From JBJXHG01 sp046160865 (GTDB lineage Bacteria; Planctomycetota; UBA1135; GCA-002686595), in assembly GCA_046160865.1 (NCBI GenBank), contig JBJXHG010000120.1, positions 1-38,201 of the forward strand: a stretch of 38,201 bases of DNA. The letters run 5' to 3'. Below the pieces are notes generated by a model. That model worked only from the letters and a program-made list of their open reading frames with translations, searched no databases and was not told where the DNA came from. Position 1 is the stretch's first letter; every line of letters begins with the position of its first letter. The position numbers were made by a program, and so were the translations under genes. Below, piece by piece: positions 8,849 to 18,052 of this stretch.

Positions 8849-9207
8849 GGCGAGCATCTTGGCCGGAGCTCGCCGCGGAGCTCCACGGAATTCGGCCGCT
8901 CGCGAGCGGCGCGACGCAACGGAGCAGCGTGCAGCCGATCACGGCTTGCCGGCGCCACCGACCACCGTGCTCCGCGTGCCGAGCACGGTGAGGCTCGCGC
9001 CGTCGAAAGAAGCGCGGGACCGAACGCGAAACGTCTTCCGTCGCGCGACCGTCGAGCGCTGAATTCGGCGCAGGTTTCTGCTGACTCGCGGGCGAAATCC
9101 GCGCTCGCCCTCCCCGATCAGGGGTTCTTGGGATACACGTTTCATGTCGTTGATCCATGGGCCGGACCAACCACCGCGCGAAGGGCCTCGCGCGCGCTTC
9201 GAACCGC
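8849..9207. promoter_or_regulatory. divergent intergenic region before the glyoxylate bypass genes
   Basis: About 360 bases separate the divergently transcribed lipoprotein and malate synthase genes, so both promoters should be here. The one clear structure is the 10-bp inverted repeat at 8963-8990, listed separately. I could not place convincing -35 and -10 boxes, and no small ORF here has coding character. Confidence 0.4.
8963..8990. repeat. 10-bp inverted repeat, possible operator or hairpin
   Basis: CACCGTGCTC (8963-8972) is repeated perfectly inverted as GAGCACGGTG (8981-8990) around an 8-base spacer. It lies 218-245 bases upstream of the malate synthase start, inside the divergent promoter region. 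A dimeric regulator of the acetate/glyoxylate genes could bind it, or it could fold as a stem-loop. The placement is suggestive only. Confidence 0.4.
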
Positions 9208-10848
<1,641 letters not shown>

Positions 10849-10849
10849 C

Positions 10850-12166
10850 ATGCAACCTGCGAACCACAACGGCAACGGCCACAATGAGCACGCCGCGATG
10901 CAACGAATGAACGGCCGAGGCCAAATGAACGCGCGACTGCCTGCCCGCTTCGACGGCATCGTGCGCGACTACTCGCTCGCGGACGTCGCGAAGCTGCGCG
11001 GCAGCGTCGTCATCGAGCACACGCTCGCGCGCCTCGGCGCGGAACGGTTGTGGATGCTCCTGCACAACGAGGACTACGTGCACGCGCTCGGCGCGCTCAC
11101 CGGCAATCAAGCCGTGCAGATGGCGAAGGCCGGCCTGCAAGCGATCTACCTCTCGGGCTGGCAGGTCGCCGCCGACGCGAACCTCGCGGGCCACATGTAT
11201 CCCGACCAATCGCTGTATCCCGCGAACAGCGTCCCGATGGTCGTCAAGCGCATCAACCAGGCGTTGCAGCGCGCGGACCAGATCCAGCACATGGAGGGCA
11301 AGGGCGACACCTATTGGTTCTTGCCGATCATCGCCGACGCGGAAGCCGGGTTCGGTGGACCGCTCAACGCATTCGAATTGATGAAGGGCATGATCGAAGC
11401 GGGCGCCGCGGGCGTGCACTTCGAGGACCAGCTCGCATCGGAGAAGAAGTGCGGCCACTTGGGCGGCAAGGTGCTCGTGCCGACGCAGGCCTTCATCCGC
11501 ACGCTGAACGCGGCGCGACTCGCAGCCGACGTGTGCGACGTGCCGACGCTGCTCGTCGCGCGCACCGATGCCGACGCGGCGACCTTGATCACGAGCGACG
11601 TCGACGAGCGCGACCAACCGTTCCTCACCGGCGAGCGCACGGGCGAAGGCTTCTTCCGCATCACCCCCGGCCTCGCCACCGCCATCGCGCGCGGCGTCGC
11701 GTACGCGCCGTACGCGGATCTCGTGTGGTGCGAGACGAGCCACCCGGATCTCGCCGAAGCGAAGCAGTTCGCCGAAGGCGTGCACGCGCACTTCCCCGGC
11801 AAGCTGCTCGCGTACAACTGCTCGCCGTCGTTCAACTGGAAGAAGAAGCTCGACGACGTGACGATCGCGAAGTTCCAGCGCGAGCTCGGCGCGATGGGAT
11901 ACAAGTTCCAGTTCGTCACGCTGGCGGGCTTCCACGCGCTGAACCACAGCATGTTCACGCTGGCGGCCGACTACAAAGACCGCGGCATGGCCGCGTACTG
12001 CGAGCTGCAACAGGCCGAGTTCGCGGCCGAAGCGCTCGGCTACACGGCGACGAAGCACCAGCGCGAAGTCGGCACGGGCTACTTCGACGCCGTCGCAACG
12101 GCCGTCTCGAAGGGTCAGAGCTCGACGACGGCGCTCGACGGCTCGACCGAGAAGGCGCAGTTCTAG
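10850..12166 (+). CDS. aceA: isocitrate lyase
   Basis: Isocitrate lyase splits isocitrate into succinate and glyoxylate, the first step of the glyoxylate bypass, bypassing both decarboxylations of the TCA cycle. The protein is 438 residues, the size of the bacterial enzyme. The catalytic loop KKCGHLGGK with Cys201 (Cys195 in E. coli) is intact. Other blocks are TGNQAVQMAKAG, YLSGWQVAAD, IIADAEAGFGG, HFEDQ, ARTDADAA and AYNCSPSFNW. The N terminus has about 25 extra Asn-, His- and Gly-rich residues before the family fold begins at RDYSLADV. ATG 10850 starts one base after the malate synthase stop and has GAGGA six bases upstream. A strong hairpin follows at 12193-12228. Growth on C2 compounds or fatty acids is the expected role. 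Confidence 0.97.
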   Translation: MQPANHNGNGHNEHAAMQRMNGRGQMNARLPARFDGIVRDYSLADVAKLRGSVVIEHTLARLGAERLWMLLHNEDYVHALGALTGNQAVQMAKAGLQAIYLSGWQVAADANLAGHMYPDQSLYPANSVPMVVKRINQALQRADQIQHMEGKGDTYWFLPIIADAEAGFGGPLNAFELMKGMIEAGAAGVHFEDQLASEKKCGHLGGKVLVPTQAFIRTLNAARLAADVCDVPTLLVARTDADAATLITSDVDERDQPFLTGERTGEGFFRITPGLATAIARGVAYAPYADLVWCETSHPDLAEAKQFAEGVHAHFPGKLLAYNCSPSFNWKKKLDDVTIAKFQRELGAMGYKFQFVTLAGFHALNHSMFTLAADYKDRGMAAYCELQQAEFAAEALGYTATKHQREVGTGYFDAVATAVSKGQSSTTALDGSTEKAQF

Positions 12167-12192
12167 AAACGCACACGACACCCATCGCGGCG

Positions 12193-12228
12193 CGCTGCCC
12201 AGTGGTCCTCGCAGACCGCTGGGCAGCG
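12193..12228 (+). terminator. rho-independent-like terminator after the glyoxylate operon
   Basis: A 15-bp stem (12193-12207 with 12214-12228), broken only by one G-U pair, closes the 6-base loop CTCGCA. It begins 26 bases after the isocitrate lyase stop. It is followed by TGCTTTC and not a proper U-tract, as is common in very GC-rich genomes. It is the strongest hairpin I found in the window. Confidence 0.7.
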
Positions 12229-12292
12229 TGCTTTCGGGGCCTGCGTGCGTGCCTGTCGAGCTGAGCGCGGACGCGATACGCTCGTCCGTGCG

Positions 12293-13117
12293 ATGAACCC
12301 GCTCGAGATCCCGGCCGAGAAGCGTGCGCGTGTGTCGCGACTCGACCGCGCGACCGCTCCGCTGCGCCGGGCCATCCGCGGCTCCGGCGACGGGCTCGAC
12401 GCACTCGCGCGCATTGGCACCTCGACGACGTTCTGCGTCGTGTTCGGCCTGATCACGCCGCTCTTGTGCCTGTGGTTCGATCCGCTCTTCTTCCGGAGGG
12501 GAGGGACGACGCCGTTCACGTCGATCGCGCCGTTCGGCTACGTGTTCATCGCGTCGCAGCTCGTCGCCTTGGCCCTCTGGCTGCGCAAGCGTCCGTCGAG
12601 CGCGTGGTTCGGTGGCTTCCTTGCCGCCGGAGCGGTGTTCGCGCTCCTCGTGAGCTTTCCGGCGGTCTTCGCGTCGATGTTCGCCCTCGCGGAGCTCCTG
12701 TCGGCCCCGCGCACGTATCCGTGGCACTTCTTGGCGATCGCCTGGTCCGTGCTCGGTCTCACGCCGCCGCTGACGTTCGCCGTCTACGCGTACGCCGCGA
12801 AGCGCGCGACGCGGAGCACGAATGCATCGGCCGTCGGCTGGCTTGCGTTCTCGCTCGCGTTCGTCGCTCCCATCGCGGTTCAGATCGCGATCGCCCGCGA
12901 GCTGCGCGCAGCGCGCAAGCAGTTCTACGTGGCAGAGTCCGTCGACGCCGAGCAGCACGCCGTCGCGCGCTTGCGTCGATTCCGTCTCGTCTACAGCCCG
13001 AACGCGTTGATCGCCGAGTGGCGCGAGACGGGCGTTCCCACGCGCAAGCAGCGCATCGAACGCTTGTACGAGGCGCTCACCGGCCACCCGATGCCGAAGG
13101 ACGATTCGTTTGGGTAG
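12293..13117 (+). CDS. hypothetical multi-pass membrane protein
   Basis: This is a 274-residue protein I do not recognise. A charged N-terminal region of about 45 residues (RARVSRLDRATAPLRRAIRG) precedes about five hydrophobic segments, near residues 45-60, 80-98, 105-130, 142-165 and 178-200. A soluble C-terminal tail of about 70 residues is rich in Arg and Glu and ends in KDDSFG. No catalytic motif is visible. ATG 12293 is the first start that gives coding-like sequence. The frame is open to 12245 without character. It stands alone on the plus strand between the glyoxylate terminator and a convergent PH-like gene, so it probably has its own promoter in the 60 bases before it. Confidence 0.75.
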   Translation: MNPLEIPAEKRARVSRLDRATAPLRRAIRGSGDGLDALARIGTSTTFCVVFGLITPLLCLWFDPLFFRRGGTTPFTSIAPFGYVFIASQLVALALWLRKRPSSAWFGGFLAAGAVFALLVSFPAVFASMFALAELLSAPRTYPWHFLAIAWSVLGLTPPLTFAVYAYAAKRATRSTNASAVGWLAFSLAFVAPIAVQIAIARELRAARKQFYVAESVDAEQHAVARLRRFRLVYSPNALIAEWRETGVPTRKQRIERLYEALTGHPMPKDDSFG

Positions 13118-13125
13118 CGCAGAAG

Positions 13126-13158
13126 CGTCGCGCGCTGCGATCTCGAGCGAACGCGACG
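13126..13158. terminator. candidate bidirectional terminator hairpin
   Basis: Between two convergent stops, CGTCGCG pairs with CGCGACG (13126-13132 with 13152-13158) and the stem continues with CGCT/AGCG (13133-13136 with 13146-13149) across an AA bulge. The loop is 9 bases. The position between two convergent genes fits shared termination. No U-run is present. Confidence 0.45.
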
Positions 13159-13159
13159 T

Positions 13160-13738
13160 CTAAGTGCGCCGTCGAAGCTCGCCGATCCGCTCGTAGACCG
13201 CGCGCACCTCCTCGATGCTCTCGAACGCCGGCGGTAGATACCGATCCATGCCCGGCCACGAACGCGGCAGCAACGGCGTACGCCAAGTACGTCCGTTGCC
13301 ATTCGAGCCGAACACGATGCTCCCGGATCGATCTGGGCGCTCGGAGAGCGACACCGCGGCTAGCGCGCGCAGCTGGATGCTCGTGACCTTGCGTGTGCGG
13401 CGACCCGACACGATGACGGCGCGCCTCGACGTCAGACCGTAGAAGGTATGGCGGCGGCGCCGCGCGTCGACGAAGAAGCGCCCTGCGATGAAGTAGAGGC
13501 CGAAGCCGATGAACATCGCGCCGAACATCAGGAACACCACCGGCGCGTCCAATGCGCGAGCACGAAAGGTCCATGTGCACACGAACGCGAGCCACAGCAC
13601 CGAGAACGGGATGAAAAACGCATCGGCGCGCGTGCAACGCAGTCCCGCGCGCGGCTGGCCCGACCAAACGAGTGTTTCACTGCTGGCGAGCTCGGCCGTG
13701 ATCTCTCGCGCGACGTGGGCTTCGGTCGGGGCGTTCAC
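13160..13738 (-). CDS. PH-like domain membrane protein
   Basis: This is a 192-residue protein with the architecture of small bacterial PH-domain (bPH2/YdbT-like) membrane proteins. An N-terminal segment ends in the typical TLVWSGQP (residues 23-29). Two transmembrane segments follow (about 40-57 and 66-88). The soluble C-terminal part has the beta-strand pattern YGLTSRRAVIVSG, KVTSIQL, then IVFGSNG, as in proteins that display a PH-like fold on the membrane. The start is GTG 13738, the only reasonable start in frame. Upstream, 13762-13781 holds a 7-bp hairpin in the divergent region shared with the GNAT gene. The specific function is unknown; PH-like domains of this type are usually structural or scaffolding. 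Confidence 0.75.
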   Translation of the reverse strand: MNAPTEAHVAREITAELASSETLVWSGQPRAGLRCTRADAFFIPFSVLWLAFVCTWTFRARALDAPVVFLMFGAMFIGFGLYFIAGRFFVDARRRRHTFYGLTSRRAVIVSGRRTRKVTSIQLRALAAVSLSERPDRSGSIVFGSNGNGRTWRTPLLPRSWPGMDRYLPPAFESIEEVRAVYERIGELRRRT

Positions 13739-13761
13739 TTCGTAGCGAATCGATCGAGGAG

Positions 13762-13781
13762 CGCGATCTCGCGGGATCGCG
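13762..13781. repeat. 7-bp inverted repeat in a divergent promoter region
   Basis: CGCGATC (13762-13768) and GATCGCG (13775-13781) form a perfect inverted repeat with a 6-base spacer. It lies 24-43 bases before the GTG of the PH-like gene and about 150 bases before the GNAT gene. It could be an operator or a leader hairpin. Repeats of CG and GATC are frequent in this genome, so chance is possible. Confidence 0.25.
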
Positions 13782-13932
13782 ACGTCGAAGGGCGCTCAGG
13801 ATAGACGAAACTCGAGGGTGCTCACGAAGCCTTCGCGCGCCGCGCGGCAGTCGGCGACATGTACCGCGAGCTCACCGGACGGGAGATGGACTCTTGAGCC
13901 CGTGCGCCGGCGCGAGAGAATGGAGCGCGACG

Positions 13933-14445
13933 ATGACGACCATCTCCCCCGCCACTCCCGCCGACGTTCCGACGATCCTCACGTTGATCCGCGAGCTCGC
14001 GGAGTACGAGCGCTTGTCGCACGCCGTCGTCGCGACCGAGGAGCACGTGCACGCGTCGCTGTTCGGCGAACGCCCGCGCGCCGAAGCGCTGCTCGCGCGC
14101 GACGACCGCGCCGTCGCGGGCTTCGCGCTCTTCTTTCACAACTACTCGACGTTCGTCGGACGGCCGGGCCTCTACCTAGAAGACTTGTTCGTGCGTCCCG
14201 CGTTCCGCGGTCGCGGCATCGGCCGCGCGCTCCTCGCCGAGCTCGCGCGCATCGCCGTGGAGCGCGACTGCGGACGCATGGAGTGGTCCGTGCTCGACTG
14301 GAACGTCGACGCCATCGGCTTCTACGAGAAGCTCGGCGCGCAGCCGATGAGCGAATGGACCGTGTTTCGCCTCGCCGGCGATCCGTTGCGCGCGCTCGCG
14401 AGCAACGCGCGAGTGCCGGGCGCGCGCGCAGGCGCGACCGAGTGA
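13933..14445 (+). CDS. GNAT family N-acetyltransferase (spermidine/diamine acetyltransferase-like)
   Basis: This 170-residue enzyme should transfer an acetyl group from acetyl-CoA to an amine. The acetyl-CoA binding loop RGRGIG (92-97) sits after the beta-4 strand LYLEDLFVRP. The following WSVLDWNVDAIGFYEKLGA block is the conserved beta-5/alpha-4 region. The overall pattern (ELAEYERL, YSTFVGRPGLYLEDLFV) resembles diamine and spermidine/spermine N1-acetyltransferases, so a polyamine or lysine-like substrate is the best guess. ATG 13933 has GGAG seven bases upstream. An in-frame start at 13894 would add 13 poorly conserved residues. The stop overlaps the GTG of a 44-residue ORF (GTGA). Confidence 0.87.
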   Translation: MTTISPATPADVPTILTLIRELAEYERLSHAVVATEEHVHASLFGERPRAEALLARDDRAVAGFALFFHNYSTFVGRPGLYLEDLFVRPAFRGRGIGRALLAELARIAVERDCGRMEWSVLDWNVDAIGFYEKLGAQPMSEWTVFRLAGDPLRALASNARVPGARAGATE

Positions 14446-14576
14446 CGAAGGGTTCCGATCGACTGCGCCTCGATTTGCCGCGCACGAGGGCGGAGTGGAT
14501 CGCGGAGCCCGTCGCCGGCTTCGGTTTGGTGCTGATGCTCGCCGCGTACTTCGTCGCCGCTCTGCGCGCGCGCTGA
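14442..14576 (+). CDS. candidate 44-residue membrane protein coupled to the GNAT gene
   Basis: A short frame opens with GTG 14442, overlapping the GNAT stop by four bases (GTGA), and ends with TGA 14574-14576. The product begins with a basic amphipathic segment (TKGSDRLRLDLPRTRAEW), then IAEPVAGFG, and ends in one hydrophobic helix of about 17 residues and a short basic tail (LRAR). I do not recognise it. The four-base coupling, which recurs in at least six other gene junctions in this window, and the clean single-helix layout support a real gene. The small size and the directly abutting stop of the opposite-strand gene at 14577 leave room for doubt. Confidence 0.5.
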   Translation: MTKGSDRLRLDLPRTRAEWIAEPVAGFGLVLMLAAYFVAALRAR

Positions 14577-16991
14577 TCACTCGCGTTTGGAGAGCGTGTC
14601 CAAGCGCCGCTTCAATTCGGCGACGCCCGGCGCATCGGCTCCGATCGACGACAAGCGCGCGACGATCTGCGTCACCTCGGCGAGCTCGCGCGCGCGCTCG
14701 TCCTCGTCTTGCGTGCGCTCGGCCAGCGAGAGCAACGCTTGCGCGAGCCCGAGCTCGACGCCCGGATCGGAACCGAGCGCGAGCGACGCGCGGAAATGGC
14801 CGGCGGCCGACGGCGGCTTGCGCAAGAAAAGCTGGATCCAACCCGCCAGCGCGCGCGCTCGGCGTCGGATCTCGACTGGCGCGCTCGCATCCGCGAGCGG
14901 CTGCAGGATCTCGAGCGCGGCCTGCACCTCCCTCTGCACGGCGGCGCGCCCCGCGTCGTCGCTCGCATCCGCGAGCAGGATGCGACCGCGCATGAAGTGC
15001 GAGCGCGCGACGAGCAGCGCGAGGTTCGCCCGCGCGAGCGGATCCCGCTCCGCTTCTTCGAGCGCCACCAGCACGCCCGCCGCTTCGGCCACGCGCGCCG
15101 CGCTCTCCGCGCGCTCTGGATCCTCGGCCGCTCCGAGCAGCGCCGCCGCGAGATCCGTGCGCAGCGCGCGGTCGTCGGGATCGAACGCGAGCGCTTCGCG
15201 CAGCCGCCGCTCCGCGCCTTCGAAGTCACGCGACTGCAGCCGGATCCAGCCGGACAGACAGCGCGCACGGTACCACTCGCGCGCGTTGAGCGAGGGCTCG
15301 TCGGCGAAGCGCTCGACGCGCGCGAGCACGCTCTCGATCTGCAACCGCCCCGCCGCACGCGACGCCGGATCGTCGGCGTGCACGAGCGCCGCCGCTCGCC
15401 GATAGTCGACGTCCGCCGCGAGCAGCGCGACGCGCGCGCTGCTTGGGTGGCGCTGCGACAAGTCGATCGCGATCGCGCGCGCCCCATCGCCGTGCTCGCC
15501 GCTCTTCAACCACTGCACGGCGAGGTTGTAGTCGCGCTCGTCGTGGTCCTCGGCGATCGCGCGCGCGTCGAGCACGGGCGTGTGCACGACGAGTCCCGCG
15601 AACGCGGCGGAGGCGAGCCATGTGATCGATGCGTGCGCGTGACGCAAGACGAGCGCGCGCGCGAGCACCACGCAGGCGTAGCCGGCGAACGGCACGAGCA
15701 CCACGCACAGCGGCCAGCGCGCGCGGTCGCTCGTCACGGTGAGCACGACGGTGCCGAGATACAGCGCACCGAGTAGCGCGAGCTCGATCGCTGCCGCAGG
15801 GTCCGCAGGCCCGAACGTGTCCTGAGAGAGCCGCGCGAATCGTCGCACGAGCCAGAACGCGATGCCGGCGAGCCCGAGCGCACCGACGACGCCGAAACCC
15901 GGGAACGGCGCGCGTGCGAGCGGAAGATAGCGCGCGTCCCACGCCAGCGAGTGATTGTCGGGCACCTCGTAGTTGCCGAGCGACAAGCGCAGCTTGTTCC
16001 ACAAAATCTTGGCGTGCAGCGCGGGTGCTTCCTGCACGGATCGCCACACCTCACCGAGCCAATACGCGCTCACTTCCGCTGGATCGAGCGCGCGTCCGAT
16101 ACGCCGCTCGGCTTCGCGCCTCCAATCGCCCGCTTCGTGCTCGGGAATCCCGCGCACGAAACTGAACTCCGTCGCGCGGCCGTACGGGTTCTCGGCGTTG
16201 TTGCCGCCGTAGACGTTCGTGCCCGCACCGCTCGTCGTCAGCACGAGCACGCCGCCCACGTGATGATTGCGCAGTGCGACCGGCAACAGCACGAGCAACG
16301 CGCCGACTGCGATACACAACGCAGGCTTCGCCGCGCGGAGCATGGGCGCGCGCTGCACGAGCGCGCGCACGATCGGCCACAGGACGATCACGGGGAGCAG
16401 GACGAGCATGTTGCCGCGCAGGAGCGCGCCGAGCCCGGCGAGCGTTCCGATCCACAGCCACGCGAACGCGCGCGATCCGCGCGTGCGCACGAGCGACCAC
16501 GCGAGCGCCGCGAGCACGGCGACGAACGCGTTCTCCTTCAACAGCAGACATGGAAAGAGCAGCGCGGGCTCGTACACGGCCCACGCACCCGTGGCGAGAA
16601 AGCCCGCAGCACGTCCGAATGCGCGACGGGCGATCCAGCCGAGCAGCACCGCGGTCAGCGCGCCGAGCACGCACTGGAACACGCGCACGGCGAAGCGCTC
16701 GGGACCGAACAGCGCGTAGATCGTGCCGACGACGTACGGGTAGAGCGGCTCCTGGAAGAACACTTCGTGGCCGATCCAATCGCCCGCCGCGATCGCGCGC
16801 GCCCAGCGGTCGTACGACGCTTCGTCGATGACCGGATGCTCGGCGTGCGGATGGTGCGCCTGGTACTGGAACGCGAACGCGAGCCGCAGCCCGAGCGCCG
16901 CGAGGAACAGCGCGAAGAATACGAGCGCGTCGCCGCGCGGCGCCGCCTCGTGCTCGTCCGCGTCCGCGAGCTCGGCGCCGCTCTGCTTCAC
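14577..16991 (-). CDS. GT39-like membrane glycosyltransferase with C-terminal TPR domain
   Basis: This is an 804-residue membrane protein of the ArnT/PMT-like GT39 superfamily, expected to transfer sugar from a polyprenyl-phosphate donor on the outer face of the membrane. About 11-12 hydrophobic segments fill residues 20-510. The first loop holds the acidic IDEASYDRWA and the FFQEPLYPY motif typical of these enzymes, and a later loop has YGGNNAENPYG. The last 250 residues or so are helical, alanine-rich repeats with TPR character (for example RLREALAFDPDDRALRTDLAAALL), probably soluble. The start is GTG 16991, overlapping the stop of the family 2 glycosyltransferase by GTGA. The open frame to 18011 is its shadow. 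It is the last gene of a three-gene operon. The acceptor (protein or lipid) is unknown. Confidence 0.85.
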   Translation of the reverse strand: MKQSGAELADADEHEAAPRGDALVFFALFLAALGLRLAFAFQYQAHHPHAEHPVIDEASYDRWARAIAAGDWIGHEVFFQEPLYPYVVGTIYALFGPERFAVRVFQCVLGALTAVLLGWIARRAFGRAAGFLATGAWAVYEPALLFPCLLLKENAFVAVLAALAWSLVRTRGSRAFAWLWIGTLAGLGALLRGNMLVLLPVIVLWPIVRALVQRAPMLRAAKPALCIAVGALLVLLPVALRNHHVGGVLVLTTSGAGTNVYGGNNAENPYGRATEFSFVRGIPEHEAGDWRREAERRIGRALDPAEVSAYWLGEVWRSVQEAPALHAKILWNKLRLSLGNYEVPDNHSLAWDARYLPLARAPFPGFGVVGALGLAGIAFWLVRRFARLSQDTFGPADPAAAIELALLGALYLGTVVLTVTSDRARWPLCVVLVPFAGYACVVLARALVLRHAHASITWLASAAFAGLVVHTPVLDARAIAEDHDERDYNLAVQWLKSGEHGDGARAIAIDLSQRHPSSARVALLAADVDYRRAAALVHADDPASRAAGRLQIESVLARVERFADEPSLNAREWYRARCLSGWIRLQSRDFEGAERRLREALAFDPDDRALRTDLAAALLGAAEDPERAESAARVAEAAGVLVALEEAERDPLARANLALLVARSHFMRGRILLADASDDAGRAAVQREVQAALEILQPLADASAPVEIRRRARALAGWIQLFLRKPPSAAGHFRASLALGSDPGVELGLAQALLSLAERTQDEDERARELAEVTQIVARLSSIGADAPGVAELKRRLDTLSKRE

Positions 16992-18052
16992 CGCCGCGCC
17001 ATCTCCCACTGCTCGGGGAGCGGCGCGTGCCGCTCGATCGCCGCAGCCGCACGGATGACGCGCATCAACGCGAGCCAGCGGCGACCGACCGCGCTCGCGA
17101 GCAGAACGCCGTACGCGATCGCGATCACGCCCGCCACGATCGCGCCGAGCCACGCCCACGCGATCGCGACGACCGTGAGCGGAACGAGCCAAGTCAGAGT
17201 CGGCGCCGCCATCGGCACGAAACGATAGAAGGCGAACTGCGCGCGATCCATCGCAGTTCGCCGCGGGGTGTGCGCGCGCACCACTTGCACGTAGGCGCGC
17301 GCGCGACGCAATGCCTGGGCTTCCGCACCGTCCTCCGCGCGCGTCTTCACCTCGTAGAACGGCGCCGCCGCGACGAGGCGCACCGCGCGCGGCTCGCCCG
17401 TGCGCGCGCGCACCTGCATCCGCAAGTCGATGTCGTCCGCGGCGAGACCGAAACGCGGCACGAGCGCGAGGTCCGCGCGCCAAGCGAGGAGCTGGCCGTG
17501 CACGCTGAAGAGCGCACCGAAGCGCGACTCGAGCGCGCGCGCGCGCGCCGTCCAGCGATCGAAGCCCGAGTCCGCGCGCTCGAGCGCGCCGCCGTCCGGG
17601 CTCGCGCACTGCCCGTCCTGTGCGAGCGCGCCCACGAACCGTTGCGCACCGCAAGCCAGCGCGAGCGCCGGATCGTCGTGGAACGCGCGCTCGAGCGCGC
17701 ACAGCGCTCCCGGATCCATGACGACGTCGGCGTCGGTCAGCACGACGAGGTCGACGCGGCCATCGATCTCGGCGAGGCCGCGCCGGATCGCGCCGGGCTT
17801 GCCGGCGCGCACGTCGTTCGCGACGACGCTCGCAGCGACGCGTCGTCCGGCCGGAAAGAGCTCGCGCACGAGCTCGCGCGCGAGCGCGGCCGTTCCGTCG
17901 GACGAGCCGTCGTCGACCACGACGATGCGGTGGCTGCCTTGGGTCTCCGGCCAGTCGGCGCGCGCGAGGTTCGCGAGCTTGCGCGCGATCACCAGCGCTT
18001 CGTTGCGGCACGGAACGATCACGCCGAGCGCGCGACCGACGCCGCCGCTCAC
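16988..18052 (-). CDS. family 2 glycosyltransferase, membrane-anchored
   Basis: This is a 354-residue GT-A fold glycosyltransferase. The N-terminal VIVPCRNEA opens the nucleotide-sugar binding domain. VVDDGSSDG carries the Asp pair at 47-48, and LTDADVV (Asp107, Asp109) is the DxD-type metal site. DDIDLRMQVRA is the later acidic motif of processive-like and polyprenyl-phosphate glycosyltransferases. Two hydrophobic segments near residues 280-325 anchor it in the membrane. I chose GTG 18052, which overlaps the radical SAM stop by GTGA, matching the junction at the other end of this gene. ATG 18070 is an alternative that adds six residues. It probably makes or uses the glycosyl donor employed by the GT39-like gene after it. 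Confidence 0.88.
   Translation of the reverse strand: MSGGVGRALGVIVPCRNEALVIARKLANLARADWPETQGSHRIVVVDDGSSDGTAALARELVRELFPAGRRVAASVVANDVRAGKPGAIRRGLAEIDGRVDLVVLTDADVVMDPGALCALERAFHDDPALALACGAQRFVGALAQDGQCASPDGGALERADSGFDRWTARARALESRFGALFSVHGQLLAWRADLALVPRFGLAADDIDLRMQVRARTGEPRAVRLVAAAPFYEVKTRAEDGAEAQALRRARAYVQVVRAHTPRRTAMDRAQFAFYRFVPMAAPTLTWLVPLTVVAIAWAWLGAIVAGVIAIAYGVLLASAVGRRWLALMRVIRAAAAIERHAPLPEQWEMARR

Noticed and set aside
14577..18011. 1144-residue reading of the GT39-TPR gene
   Set aside because: The first 340 residues are a frame shadow of the GT2 gene. The GTG at 16991, overlapping the GT2 stop, gives the natural N terminus before the first helix.
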